A program made the translations under genes and the position numbers. From Strobilurus pachycystidiatus (taxonomy: Eukaryota; Basidiomycota; Agaricomycetes; Agaricales; Physalacriaceae): a stretch of 64,000 bases of DNA. Below are positions 20,878 to 33,280 of the stretch, piece by piece (within the stretch, counting starts at the first letter, position 1; each line of letters begins with the position of its first letter). The notes under the pieces were generated by a model. It was not told where the DNA came from and made no database searches. It worked only from the letters and a program-made list of their open reading frames with translations. The DNA is taken from positions 1,178,001 through 1,242,000 of the forward strand of contig JAHLMK010000008.1 of the NCBI GenBank assembly GCA_019915135.1, given 5' to 3'.

Positions 20878-21852
20878 ATGTTTTCCCTCCGGCGATCACC
20901 TGCCTTTGCGGGCAGCAGGCAATGCCTCAAATTCTATTCGACGCCCGCCGCCGGAAAGAGTAACCTCCAGCTCGTCGCGGAGATTCGCAAGCTCACCAGC
21001 GCGCCCATCGCCAAAGCCCGCCAGGCGCTCACAGAGTCAAACGGCGACCTCCAAGGAGCACTCACATGGCTCGAAAAGGACCTGGCAGAGTCGGGCGCGG
21101 CAAAGGCTGAAAAAGTCAAGGGGCGCGCCGCCAACGAAGGCCTCATCAGCACTTCCATTCTCTCCGGCGGCGTCGGGTCGCGTGCTGGGCCTGTGAAGGC
21201 AGCGATGATCGAACTCAACTGTGAATCTGACTTTGTTGGCCGGACAGACGAGTTTGGCCGTCTGGCTAGCAGTATCGCGCGTACGGTGGCTGACGCCAGC
21301 CAGAGCACCTCTACCGCGTCCTTTACGCCCCTCGACCTCTCCGACACCCTCTCCCTTCCCCTTTTCGAATCTCAAAAGACAGTCGGCGCTTCCATCCTCG
21401 ACATCATTGCGCGTATCGGCGAGAACATATCCCTGCGTCGCGCCACCACCATCTCCTTCACTCCCGAGCCGAGCCAAGCAGTTTGCGTTGGCACGTATGC
21501 CCATAACGCATCACCCGAATTTCCCTCACAGGGAAAAATGTCGGGGTTGTCCCTGTTGTCCCTCCGATCACCTCAAGTAGCCGATATGTTCGCCAAGGCC
21601 GAGTTTCTCGAGGAACTGAACCGTATGGAGCGGGCCCTTGCACGCCAAGTAGTTGGTTTCAACCCCACCGCGGTAGGGGACGCGACCTCCTCCGACGAGA
21701 TGCATCTGTATGCCCAGAACTTCATGATGCACGGTGGGTCAGAGGCGTCGATGTTGGTGCGCGATGTGTTGTCGCAATGGCGCAAAAAGTGGAACTTCGA
21801 CTCTTGCGAGGTCGACGGGTTCGTGAGATGGCAGGTCGGGGAGGCAATCTAA
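20878..21852 (+). CDS. TSF1: Mitochondrial translation elongation factor Ts
   Basis: Nucleotide exchange factor for mitochondrial EF-Tu. 324 codons and no intron, unusual here. The real ATG is at 20878 (MFSLRRSPAFAGSRQCLKFY, an Arg-rich presequence); the frame extends further up only from a TTG. After cleavage comes the UBA-like N-domain NLQLVAEIRKLTSAPIAKAR with the family motif, DLQGALTWLEKDL, then the core IELNCESDFVGRTDEFGRLA, which is the EF-Ts signature 2 region. The rest matches a single dimerisation subdomain arrangement, with QVVGFNPTAVG near the end. Length is usual for fungal mitochondrial EF-Ts. It is divergent from NAF1. Confidence 0.94.
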   Translation: MFSLRRSPAFAGSRQCLKFYSTPAAGKSNLQLVAEIRKLTSAPIAKARQALTESNGDLQGALTWLEKDLAESGAAKAEKVKGRAANEGLISTSILSGGVGSRAGPVKAAMIELNCESDFVGRTDEFGRLASSIARTVADASQSTSTASFTPLDLSDTLSLPLFESQKTVGASILDIIARIGENISLRRATTISFTPEPSQAVCVGTYAHNASPEFPSQGKMSGLSLLSLRSPQVADMFAKAEFLEELNRMERALARQVVGFNPTAVGDATSSDEMHLYAQNFMMHGGSEASMLVRDVLSQWRKKWNFDSCEVDGFVRWQVGEAI

Positions 21853-22008
21853 GCTACGTGCGTTCAGTATCTCTGAGCGCCGAATTGCTCATAGTGTTCG
21901 CATAATTATAATTACAATCTGATAATCCAGCCCCACTCATAATTTGCACTCGTCCTGTTCGTGCCACTTTCTGATGTGAGATTTGACCAACGCAAATAGA
22001 CCTTTGGG

Positions 22009-25000
22009 TCAACCCATTTCGATGTCGTCGCCTCGACGCTCCTCCCAGTCCTTCAGTACCGATGTCTGCAGCTCGCGCCCGATAGCCTTCGCGACCTGCC
22101 ACGGAACGGCGTTCCCAATTTGGCGATGCATCTGACGCGGAAATCAGTACAGTACGACCTTTTGATTGAGGATATTTACTGTGGAGAAGTTCAACTCTTC
22201 AACACATATGAACCGAAACCAATCCGGCAAGCCTTGGGATCGCGCCAGCTCCCTCACAGTGACTATGCGATGATTGTTAGGATGTAGGACATAACTCTGC
22301 TTGGCGGTAGGCCCGACGTTCGTGACTGTCGTCTGGAAGACAGAGTTCGCATCGATGCGGCCAAACATGCCTAGAGACGTCTAAGTTCTTGAACGTCATA
22401 TCGAGCAGGAAGATGCCATACCTTTCTTGAATCCAGCCTTTGCATTAGCTGAACCAGGATTCGCCATGAGGTACGTCTGAAACTTCTTCTCAAAGTCTGC
22501 CACAAGTCAGATTACGACGTCTCTCAGCGTATACACAGACATACTCCGATAATCAGCACCAGCAACCAAAGGGACTGCCAAAATCCTGGGGTGTGTTAGT
22601 TGTACCGGGAGAAAGGAATGTCATGGATAACCCACATTTCGATTTTGATGGATTGCTGCGGTCGAGTGTAATGTTGTTTGCACTTGGTATTAGCACCGCA
22701 TCTCTCCCGCGCCTCGAGCTGGAATCTCGTTAACGCGGCGTGTCTGTATGGCTCAGGCTTCTCAAAGCCACCCGGCCCATTAACCCCATCCAACGCTTTG
22801 ATATCTTTCAGAGCTCGTTCTCTCCGCTCTGCACGATAATTCTGCGTCGTCTTACTATATTGCGGATGTTTGCTGTTGATGTTCAAGCAGGCTATCATTT
22901 TCTATCAGGAACCACTTACTAGTCGAAAGCAGGAAGGTCGTCAATGGCATCTTGGACAGTCACACATGGATGAGGAGCAACACCACTGTCGGTGCAAATC
23001 GGCCTGATTTTGGTCTGCTCACCGACAATCCCGCAGATATCGTTGACAGCCAGTGCACGAGTTCCAGGAAAATCGTGAGTCGGCTGGGGTAGATCTGGCA
23101 AGCGACAGCCGCGTTTGGCAGCGCAGAGGAAGAACCTCTCGCGCCGTTGTGGGGTTCCGTAATGCGCTGCCTGTAGTAACCCAAATCGAACCTGGTAGCT
23201 ATAGAGGAACAGAACGTCAGCTCGAACGGAAGAATCTACGTATACGAAAGCGTACATACCCGAGGTCTAGCAAAGCGCGAAGCACGAGTTTCAAACCACC
23301 TCTTTCCAGACCACCTGAAACCTTGTACAGACTTTCCTGGGTTGTGTTAAGCTTATACTGGAGAAAGCCAGGCACGTTCTCGAAAAAACAGTAGTCAGGT
23401 CGCAGGAGCTCGATGAAAGACAAAGTCGGCAAGATCAAATTGCTCTTCTTGTCCGACTCCGACTTGTACATATTGAGGGTCGAGTGAGATTGACTATGAA
23501 CCACATGAGCTTCATCCAATGCGACTCCTGGAGACTTACCAAGGAAAGCCTGCGACAATGACCTTGATCTCGCCTTTCTTCGGCGGCTTCGGTACGTGTT
23601 CCGTTACTTCAGTACCGACACTCCAAAGTTGCTCTGGTGGCACAGGATAGTCTCCGGGTTCACTCCTGTAGTATCTGTGCCAATAGTTCAGGATCTTGTT
23701 GACACACTGGTTGTGAATCTTTGCGTCCGGAAAGTTCTTACTGAGTAGAGCAAAGTCAGCTGGCAGCAGATGATCTCCCAGATTTGACTCACGCGTGTGT
23801 CTTTGCTGCCGAAGGTGATATCTCGACTGCATGAGTGACTTCCATGACACGACTTCCATCCGCCATGCCGCCACCAAACGCGCCGATGCCGGCAAACAAG
23901 TCGAGAGTTGGCAACAACCCATTTTCGGAGAGCATCTCGTCAAGGTGCTCGTAGCGTAGTGCATCTGCATCCACACATTCTTTGCAGACCCCGAAATCTT
24001 CGCGAACGATTTTCTTTCGTTCTACCCAGGTCGAATCGAGGCAGGGGAAGGAGTATGTGATAAAGTAATGGAATGGGGAGGCAGACAGCCACGCTTCACG
24101 ATCATGCAGTGCGTCGGAGGGAAACACCATGACAACACGTATGAAATGAGTAGCGTCGACCTTGGTTGTGGCGTTGGTGATATAGAGATGCCGCTGTGAA
24201 GGACCCGTGATGAACAGGGGGAAAGGTACTGGGAAAGAGGACTTACTTCGTCTCGTGATTCATCGTCAGGTAGTCCTTTGATATCTGCGAGTCTGCCGAA
24301 AACCTTCACCGTTGCCCAAGTCCTATCACGGTCCTGCTGCCATTTTTCGATTCTTCCTATCCTCCCTGGCCCTACCGCATTCCCGGGAGCACGAAATAGC
24401 ACGAAATCATCCAGATGATACTTCTTGCCCATCACAGTGAAGTTGTGGTACACATTGCCCTTCCTGTCCTTGATACCTGGATTCAACTGCTCAACCTGCT
24501 TGTCCTGATTTTTTTGTTGCATCAGTTGACAAGACGGGCACGTATCTCGAAGAGATGGAGCAACGCATTGTAGATCGGAGGGTGAGAGGTCCACAAACGC
24601 TGCAGTGCTTGGTTCGTACTTGGATCTAAAAAGGCATACATGAGCATGATCACTCGGGGCATATGGGCACCTTACCTGCACTCATAATCAAAGCTGTCGT
24701 CGCCTTCGCCATCGACGTCAAACACCTTGCCATCGACAACCTCAGGGAAGCGAACAGACACCTTTCCGTGAATTGTTCGCAACGGAATAGTGTCACACGC
24801 ATCCAACAGATATAGGCTCTTGGGTGGAGCCATTTCCGCGACAACAGAAAACGACCCATGTTGGAGCCACTGAACATGGACAGGTGTATATCGCTCGGGA
24901 GAAATCCAGATGATTCTGCCAAACCTTCTTGCCAATGAGCATGCGTCAAAGCGCCGAAACAACGACGGGACACACCAGCAAAAGTTTGGCAATGATGATC

Positions 25001-26582
25001 CAGGTTTCACAGATTCCATTGACTTTGGAAAGTCCTCGAGTTGCGCAGGACGGACGATGACAACATCTCCAACCTGAGGGTGTGTATGGTCGGTAAGCGC
25101 AAATAAATACGCAGAAAGACATGAAGACATACACTGTACTCGATTCTGTCCATCTCCACTTGACGAAGCAGCTGCTCGTCATCGCGTGGGTCTGCATTGG
25201 CGTCAAGGCGAAACCCCCTATCCTTGGGATCGCGATTTGCACTGGCACTGCGGATATATGCAGCCAATTTCCTCCATTGGGCTTCCTGATTTGCACGCTC
25301 GTCTGGCAGAGCGGTTCCAACGCGTTGCAGTGTCTCTCGGAACCAGCCTGTCGACAACGCAGCAACGATGGGCGTTACGTGAGTCTGTGTCTGGTGATCT
25401 GCCTGTAGATGGTAGACATCTGGATTTTTGGACCGTCGTATCTGTGGCGGTTTCCGTACATTGAGATTCCGATTGAGGCTATCTAGCCTGTGCTGCCCTA
25501 GTACAGCCCTGATGAGGACTTTTGATTTCAGGTCGTCAAAGTCAGCGCTCGATGATTCAATTGTTCGAGCCAGCTGATCAGCCTGATCAGAGTATCAGGT
25601 CCGTAAGAACTGGAGAGCGTTTTGACTCACCGCCCGGTCAATCATGTGAACCTCGAACTTGTGAGCAAAGGGACCGGTATGCTTGACGAAGTCTTCCTGG
25701 AACGATTTCCGCTGTCCCGCTGGATTATTCCTTGCCCAGTGGATAACCCTCTGGACAGTATACATGTCCTCGAGAAACCGGCGCCACAGCGAACTATACG
25801 CGTCGCTCGGGTTCATGAGGAGATACCACGCGTACCGCGTCTCAACAAACACGTTCCTGAAGGCTGTATGAGACAACCACGCGAGTAGAAGATGAAGCCG
25901 TACCCGTTGGGCTTTGAATAATCGAAATCATAACCGATTATACCGTCAAGATCGAGGTATACTGCATTTGCGGCCAGATAATGCTCCTCATCATCATTAT
26001 CTTCTTGACCTTCGTCTTCGTCCGCCTGCATTGGCATAGCTTGACCTGAAGCGTAGAACTCTGCATTTGGTCTTTCTTGCTTGTAATAAATCGGTACAAG
26101 ATGCTTGGTGCCGTCCCGCGAGTCATAGAAGGTGAAATTGTTCAAGTAACGCTTCGGCTTGTCGAAATCGGTATCCTCCTGCGTTTCTCCTCGGAGCACA
26201 AGATTCTCGGTTTCGGGCACCGATGAGGGGACAGTGTTCACATAGAGCGCCGTGTAGCGTTCAGCTAAGCAGAGGTTAGCGTCCAATTTCTGGAGTGCCT
26301 GCTGAGGACTTGCCCGAAGCCGAACGACGTCTGATGCGCTGCTGCTTTGCCTATTACAAGCAGACAGTTATTGTTAAGGATACTGACGATCTGATCACAT
26401 ACCACTGGGTTTGGAGGCTCTTGATTCTTCCTCTTTCCCGCAGTCTTTCCCTTTCGTTTCGGCGCGTTCTGCTCCCGTAGACCAGGCGCATACGACACAG
26501 TAGCCGGTGTGGGAGGATCGTTGGCAGTGGGATCGTTGGCAAATGATACCTCAAGTGCGCTTACGGGGCCGCCGTAAGGCAT
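22009..26582 (-). CDS. DNMT1: DNMT1-like DNA (cytosine-5) methyltransferase
   Basis: Nuclear enzyme that methylates cytosine in DNA; in basidiomycetes it maintains methylation of repeats. Order: N-terminus with basic nuclear-localisation-like KRKGKTAGKRKN; an RFTS-type domain (about 26290-25860, with LNNFTFYDSRDGTKHLVPIY and NAVYLDLDGIIGYDFDYS); a BAH domain (VGDVVIVRPAQ..., about 25080-24670); a second BAH (KKYHLDDFVLFRAPGNAVG, about 24420-24290); then the catalytic domain: motif I TLDLFAGIGAFGGGMADG, motif IV AGFPCQ (the catalytic Cys codon is split by intron 23539-23494), motif VI CFFENVPGF, motif VIII PQRRERFFL, motif IX RELARSQGLPDWF, motif X RQIGNAVPWQVAKAIG. It ends GDDIEMG at the TGA 22009-22011. 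No CXXC zinc finger is visible. All key motifs are present, so it should be active. It is in tandem with a bromodomain gene. Confidence 0.95.
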
Positions 26583-26832
26583 AGCCGATAAGTAAGTGCA
26601 GAGAAATGGGTATCGTTGTTATGATGGGGGGGTATATGCCATCAACGTCGACGTCGTTGCGTCGTCCTCGACGTCAAGGGCAAAACGTGCAGGCGTGTGA
26701 CGGCATTGGTCAAATGTGACATGCTAAAATCCGAATAATTAGAATAGATTCGAATGCATTACAGCCAGATGCATCACAGGGAGCTATGTACGTCGATACA
26801 TGTGGGCAGCAATGGCATTCAAGTGACTATCC

Positions 26833-29068
26833 TTACGCGACTCGATATACATATATTTTCCAAATGAGCCCACCTTGCTCCCCAACTTCTACAGTGCTGC
26901 TTCCAACAGGCATCGGAACACACCAACTGTCTTTTCCGTCTTCTTCAGCCTCTTTCAGCGTCCCATTCAACTTCACCTGTATCTCCCCAAGTTTAGGTTT
27001 CTTCTTGCTTGACTTGACCTTCACCTTCGTCGCACCAGACTTTGGCTTGGGAGGTCGCCCGCGTCCACGTTTAGGCTTTGCTACGGGCTCGACGTCAACC
27101 TCCATGTCGTCTTCGTCACCACTGCTATCCTCATCATCATCGTGGAGGAAGGTGATATCGGAGATGGACAACGACTGTTCCTCGGGCCCCAACCGTATTG
27201 ACCAACTCTTAACTCCGTCTCGATGGTGAAGCAGGAAAGGCCGACCGCGCGGCATGCTCCTCATGTGAATATAGTCGAGCTGGTGCGCAGGAGGTGCAGC
27301 AGAAGAATGACGAACGGCTTTGGCCTGGGTCTGAGCGGCGACTTGGGATCGCGTCGAAACCGAAGGAGCAGCAGGTGCAGGTGTAGGAAGCGGGGCAACA
27401 GTTGTTCCTGGAGTCTGAGCTGGTGTAGAATACTGAGAGAACGACGCAGTAGCAGGGAGCGGTGGAGCAACTGGATGAGGAGCAGCAACAGCGCCATACA
27501 CTGCTTTATGGCCATTGATCGCTGGAAGAGTGGGGGCTGGAGTTGGCGGGAGAGGGACAGATGCTGGAGGGGGTTTTGTCGAGGCCGAAGAGCGCAGAAC
27601 CTTGGGTTCGACTGCTTTTGCAGCGACTACTTTTGGCGCGGGAGGTGGGGCGGTAGGTTTCGACACAACAACAGGTTTTGGTGCGGGAGGTTTCAGTGAC
27701 GCTGCTTTGGTCTTGCCCGCTGAGGCTGATGTGGGAGACGACTTGACAGTCGTAGCTGGCGGTGCTTGGACAGGTGCGGCGACGACCTTAGGCACAGGAG
27801 CTGGTTGGGGTGTTTGTGGACGCGCAATAGCTTTCGGGGGTGGAATGTGGGATGTGGATGCTACTGGCATCTTGATCTTGATCTTCGGACCACTAGGTCG
27901 TGAATAACGCTCGACGGAGAAGGGGTGAGGGAGCTCGGACATGAGCTGACGAAAATGTTTCTGCGTTTGACCTTCAGTTAACGAATAACGCCGTGGACAG
28001 ATGTCAGACTATACCTGTAGAGATACAGCATCTTCCCAGATTGGAGTGTGGTCTTGATTGAATTGCATGCAATTAGAGAAAACGAGTTCCACGTCATCAG
28101 CGAAGTCTTGAGCGGATGTATATTCTTTCCGTTTGATACGCTTCTGAAGAAAAGATGAGTGTTGCCACGAGGAAGTAAACGGGTTGCGCACGAAGATGTT
28201 ATCAAAGCATTCGGGGTTGGTGATTTGTTCGTAATACATGGCCCACTCTGTCTTCGAGGGAAGTGCCATGAACAAATCCGATATTATGCGTCCTCTGCGA
28301 GACAGACAGTGAGTACAGCGGTGGATTGTAGCTGGAGGCTTACGAGTCATCGGTTAGCGCCACAAGTTTCTGAAGCGTGGATTTCAGTGTTCGACGAAGA
28401 CTTGGAGGTTTATGTTTTTTGTGCTTGGTCTCCTCAGATGGGACGATCTCCTTGCACAGTTTTCCGGCAAGTTTCTGGCGAAAATGAGCGTGGATTTGAC
28501 TGGCGCCAAAGCACCGCGCACCTGCAACTCTCTGGCATCGGCGAATATCAGACTGCTCTCATGGTTGTAGGTCTGAGCATTGTTGAAGCAGAGATCAAAA
28601 TCAGCCTTGAGTTCGTCGACAGTGTTGTAGATGTGCACGGCGAGTTTGTGCTTGATCTCGTTGAGAGCAATGGGCCGCTGTATAATCTTGTAGTAGTCGG
28701 GATACACCTTCTTGTCGGGAGGCACCATGAAGAGGGCAGACATGATTCGACCGCTGCGAGCATGATGATGAAGGCAGGAGACAAGAACGAGGGTAGGGAA
28801 GCCGGCCGGAATTGGTCAGGAAAGGGTATCTTGTTCGAGACGTGACGACTCACTCTACGCTCGTTGCCTCCTTGACTGCCTGCCATATCTTCAATCCTTG
28901 CTGCTTCAGCTCTTCCTTTGCTCTCCGCTCGCCGTCGTCCTCCGCCTCGGAGTGCACATGGTCCGACGATATGTCAACTTCGGGCGACATTTCCTGGCCC
29001 CTGGGACGCTTGGGACGTGATGGCCCGCTGCTCGGTAGGGCGGCCTCGGCGCGATTCCGTTTCGCCAT
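26833..29068 (-). CDS. Tandem-bromodomain protein, RSC4-like chromatin remodeller subunit
   Basis: Predicted subunit of the RSC-type SWI/SNF remodeller. The N-terminus (ATG 29068) is basic (GPSRPKRPRGQ). Bromodomain 1 includes LFMVPPDKKVYPDYYKIIQR and FNNAQTYNHESSLIF. Bromodomain 2 includes EWAMYYEQITNPE and VFSNCMQFNQDHTPI. Both keep the acetyl-lysine-binding Asn (N in YNHE, N in FNQD). After them comes a long Pro/Ala/Lys linker, an AT-hook-like KRGRGRPPKPK, and a C-terminal beta-rich segment with VKSWSIRLGPEEQSLSISDI and SWCVPMPVGSSTVEV, a layout like Rsc4 (two bromodomains plus a C-terminal interaction domain). The second bromodomain and the linker are joined through an intron just before KHFRQLMSELPHPF. 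The choice of RSC4 over other double-bromodomain proteins is moderate. Confidence 0.82.
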
Positions 29069-29670
29069 CCAAGTCCGATGTTACTGGTTCGAGAAGGCCT
29101 GACGCGAAGGGTGTAGGTTGTCGGGAGGATAACCAGCAATTTGGGAGCCAGGCAAATATGAGTGGCGGAAGCTCGAGCCCAGGTTTCCGCCTGAAGTCAC
29201 GTAGCCACGTGTCACTTCCGCGTGACCTCAACAAAGTTTTACGCGTCGCGTCGCCGTCAGACCCCTGGACGACATTGCACTTGATATATACAAGCTTGAT
29301 ATCTCATCTTGGATGAGTCAAAACAGAATACCTAGGACGACGACAATGCGTACTCTCATATCATCGTGCTTCTTACAAAATGAACCGGCTCTGCGTTAGC
29401 AGTTGTGTCTGTCATCCGCCATTGACGCAAACTGTGGATTGGTCGAGTACGTACAAAGGGCGGATCTGGCGAGGTGCTCCCTCCGTCAGGACACCATCCC
29501 CTTTGCTGCTGAGTGGACTGTATTGTAGAGGAAATACCTAATAGAAGTGAGGTGTTAGGGATTTATATCTATGTATTCATCTATGCGGCGGATGACACCG
29601 CAGTCCCATACAAACCAAGGTACAGATAAATCTATGCTACATCTTAAAAACACAGATCCAAAGAAGGGCA
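29069..29670. other. Intergenic: bromodomain-gene promoter and desaturase 3' flank
   Basis: 602 bp between minus-strand genes. Overlapping open frames at 28974-29234 (-) and 28918-29316 (+) show no family features and non-coding composition. I see nothing else. Confidence 0.6.
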
Positions 29671-31436
29671 TCAGGTCTCTTCTTTTGAATCGTGCGAGTA
29701 CCGAGCTATTCTGAGATCTAGCAAATGACGCTTTGCAGCACGGGAGTGATTGTTCAGTCCTCCCTCAAACGCCCATGTTGCATCTTTCCATGAAGGGGAG
29801 TTAGGGTCTTTCGACCTGTCCTTCCTATACGAATATCTGCGTATGACAGAAGCACCTCCAGGCTGAATCGACACATCAGCTGAAGAACCGATAAGTGGAG
29901 CGTTGGCCTACATGTTCTCGAAGATATCCAGTTGCGTTGATGACGAAATCGTCTATCAGGATTATACACATGCCCGGTGATTCCTGCACAAAGTCTTGAA
30001 CTTGTGAAAGGGACCAGGACGGGCCATCCCAAGGTTCGTCGTTCAAGTCTCCGTAATGTCCGGTCGATTTTGCTTTCATGTGCCTCATTGCATCTTTCAT
30101 ATCGCCTGGTCGTGCACGCCTAAGGCCGGTCGCGAGGCCCAATCTACTCAGAACAAGGATGATCCATTTGGAGGGATCCCAGTCTACGAGTGCTGGTCCC
30201 GAACGAAAGTCATGAGGGAACGTGTGGTGCTGGAAGAAACTCTCCTTGATGAGTGACCACGGATACACATGCAAGGCACCTACAAAATTATGATTTCCTT
30301 CTCCGCCAGTCAGTAGGGCGAGAAGCTGCATCGTATTGTCGTCGTCAATGGCGTCGCAGAACAGTTTGTCAAAGAGCCGCCTACTAGATTGCCTCGTGAT
30401 GTATCCTCATCGGAGTATGGTTGCAAGCCGTCCCAGTGGGCGAGTCTATCAACGGTGTCGTGAACAGAACGCAGTGACGTTCAAGATGGGAAACTCACGA
30501 GTTCACAAGAAACGTGCAATGCCATATGAAAATGCGGGACATGAGTCCAGCCCATACAAGTGACCCGTAACCATCTCCCCAAAGGAAGCCAACGAATAAA
30601 GGGAACACGAAGCCGACAGACAACGCGATAGGAACTACACGTAAATTAGAGAACGCGTCGCATCAGACATTGCATCGGCCAACCGTAGTGCTTGTGTTGG
30701 AAACGGACGACTGTGAAAGCTCGTTTGACTCAAGCACGCTTAGTCGCGAGATCACTGACCAGGATCGTTTTCCAAGTCGTCACGATCTACCAAGTCCATC
30801 TTTGAGTAGGTGGGCTTGAAGAATATCCATCCGACGTGTGAATAGAGCAGTCCACGAGTTGCGGCATAACTCGGTAACGATCAGTTGGACATCACTAAGG
30901 CGGTGTGAGACCTACGGATCGTGCACCGGGTCGTCGGTAAATCTCTGGGGACCGCAACACGCTCATTTGGCAAGAAAGACGTAGAACTTTTGGAACATAC
31001 ATGATGAAGCCGATGTCTCAAACACCACCACTGCAAATGCACATCAATGCCATTGAACCTCCATGTTCACGTCGGCGACACGAACCTTGATTGAGCCTTG
31101 GAAACCCGCTGAACCCAAAGCTGCGAGGACTGATCGAACAAAAATGTTGGCGCGAAATGCACGGTGAGACCAAAGTCTATGGTACCCTACGGTTATTCTG
31201 GTACCCGTTGATCTCTGGGTCGGTGTGAAGTCAAACCTAGAATTGAAGAGGACTCACCCAAAATCGGCCAACTGCCAGGTGAGGAAAGCAAATACAAGAC
31301 TGCCTCGATGCACAGCATAGTAGGGAAAGTAGTAGACGCCGACGAAGGCTGCGACATGAGTGAGGAGGAAGAAGATGGCATTACTGTACCAAATCTTCGG
31401 GGACGACGACGTTACGCTTGCAGTTGCTGCGCCCAT
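29671..31436 (-). CDS. OLE1: Acyl-CoA delta-9 fatty acid desaturase with cytochrome b5 domain
   Basis: ER membrane enzyme that puts the delta-9 double bond into palmitoyl- and stearoyl-CoA. After joining about ten exons all three histidine boxes are present: HRLWSH (about 31170), HRLHH (about 31020) and HNFHH (around 30290-30235). Membrane segments include IFFLLTHVAAFVGVYYFP and YVPIALSVGFVFPLFIGFLW. The C-terminal part is a fused cytochrome b5 domain: WSLSQVQDFVQE, CIILIDDFVINATGYL, heme ligand HPGG (split by the intron after GYLREH) and ATWAFEGGLNNHSRAA. It ends DSKEET at 29671. One intron (GTAGGC..GATGCAG, about 30402-30344) lies between SRGNL and LLALLTGGEGNHNF. The first ATG at 31436 gives MGAATASVTSSSPKIWYSN; a further upstream exon cannot be excluded. 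Confidence 0.9.
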
Positions 31437-32133
31437 GGTAGTAAGATAGAGAGTTGGTCACGTAATTTACCGAAAGTCCGTGTCATTTTGATGATTCCCC
31501 AGATCGCGCCGCAGATCTGAAGGTCAAAAATACGGCGGTGGGTGAATATTTGAATGCTGCCCCATGATCCTCCCCACTAACGCCTTCATGTCTACCATTA
31601 GTGCAACAGACCTGCGTCTTGTTTTTCCCAGATAAGACCTGGTCAAAATGAGCACCAGTTGACAGTGACTGTGCGGTTACCGTAGTACTGCATCATCATG
31701 AGTTCTACTTGTAACCCAAGAGGTTTCACGTGTTCCAGACCAGTCTCGCCACGAGTGGCCGATGATTTCCAATCGTCTGCCGCTGACATCTACCGTTTAC
31801 GTTACTGCATCAATGCAAATGCCAGCAGAGTCTCATTGTGGCGTGCATCCATGGTTTAAGTACTTGAACACCACCTGCGGGAAGCACGAGCGCAGCACAG
31901 TCCAATGCCCCATAAGCTGTTTGATCTATGCCCTTCTCATAAGCAAGGCGACAACTGCCTGGCATTTCTCGTTGGTAAAGATGAAGCTCCTCAAACGAAC
32001 GATGACAATTGGTGCTTGTGTCAAGGAAGCGCTATTCGGCATCGCACGAGCCCCGACGATATTACGAATCGGAATAGGTAGGACCTTGAGGTCAACACCA
32101 AGAGGAAGTCACGATCCAACAATAGAGACTCAG
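31437..32133. other. Long intergenic stretch upstream of the delta-9 desaturase
   Basis: 697 bp, the longest gap in the window. It should hold the promoter and perhaps a non-coding 5' exon of the desaturase (GT-like sites are near 31445-31470) and the 3' flank of CutC. A plus-strand 127-codon frame (31762-32145) shows no domain and no intron context, and I do not call it. Confidence 0.55.
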
Positions 32134-33280
32134 TTAGGCCTTTAATCCAATTCTTCTGCACACCAAGTCAACGATGAGTCTCACAGATCCAACCGCTTCC
32201 TCGTCGGTTCGCCAGACAGACCATTCGTGGTCAAGATCGACTCCCATACCCATTCCTTCCCGCCTGAATTGCATGTCTCCCTTGAGCCATCTACCGCCTG
32301 ACATATGCAGCTCTCGTAGACCTTCGGGTAAAAGGGAGACAAGGATGGGATCGATCGTATCTACAGTGATCCCTGAGCCAGGCAAGATGGTCAGCGACCA
32401 GGGGTCTTTATCAGCTAGTCGCTTGACTTCGCGATGGAGAGCCACTAGATTGTCGATGGAGTCAAGAACATGCTTTCCGTGGCCGCTGCCAGAAATGATT
32501 AGTGCCTCTACGAGCCTTGTGTAGCTTGTGGATACCTCGTTAAGATCCGAGTGATACCTCCAATGCTGAGGACATCTCTGAGAGCTGTAGCCAGTGAGCG
32601 AGTTTTACTCAATGGTCTACACGAGTGGATTTACCTTCCATGGGATCTCGTGTCATGTCAAAAGCTCGATGAAAACAAACTAACAGAAACGAGTCCTGAT
32701 CAACAACTGCATCGAAGACAGTGTATCATATCTCTGACCTTCCATCGGGAGCGCAGCGTCGACAAGTCTAGCTTGTTATCGTTCAAATTCGGATGGTGTG
32801 ACATTTGTATGAGGATAGCAACCTTTTGGTGCGGTCGGTGTCAACACGACCGTCTGGAGTCAATACACCGAGAACAACTCCTCGTGCCCCGAGGCGCTTG
32901 AAATCCTTGATGTCTTCCAGCATTACATCGATTTCGAAAGTGGAGTAGACAAAGTCGCCAACCCGTGGGCGAACCATTGCCTGTCAATAGGCCCTTAGTT
33001 GCGTTGGGACGGAGACCTAGATGGCCGATAGCTAACCATTATAGGGATCCCTGGAGCTGACTGATTGACAGCTTTCAAAAGGCCCAGCGACGGCGTAGTC
33101 CCGCCACCCAAAGACAAATTGCTACACAATTCCAAACGATCTGCACCTGCAGTAACCGCGCTAGGGTCCGCGTTTGAATCAATAAGGTGAGGGCAGGCGG
33201 AGTGGGCGGGTCAGCTACTTTGTTGCAGATTCGACAGAGTCGATGCAGACTTCAAGGGTTATGAAATGGGCCTCCGCCAT
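32134..33280 (-). CDS. cutC: CutC-family protein (copper homeostasis)
   Basis: TIM-barrel protein of the CutC family, linked to copper handling in bacteria and binding Cu(I) in the human protein; its precise role in fungi is unclear. Exons join to MAEAHFITLEVCIDSVESAT, then NAVTAGADRLELCSNLSLGG (family motif GADRIELC), GIPIMAMVRPRVGDFVYS (MIRPR motif), GARGVVLGVLTPDGRVD (GxVxGxL), MEVCFHRAFDMTRDP (FHRAFD motif), ITRILTSGHG, LTILPGSGIT and ELHMSGGRW. All signature blocks are present and length is normal. It ends at the TAA at 32134. The first intron runs from GTAGCT to CCCTAG (about 33212-33165). Divergent with the M28 protease gene (162 bp between start codons). Confidence 0.92.

Noticed and set aside
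29080..29100. tRNA-like box B (GGTTCGAGAAGG)
   Set aside because: No box A upstream and it lies beside the bromodomain gene's start. No cloverleaf.
30344..30402. Insertion breaking the delta-9 desaturase between SRGNL and LLALL
   Set aside because: It is a normal GT..AG intron (GTAGGC donor, ATGCAG acceptor). The protein is continuous with all three His boxes.
31762..32145. 127-codon plus-strand frame in the desaturase upstream region
   Set aside because: No motif, no exon partners, and composition of non-coding DNA.
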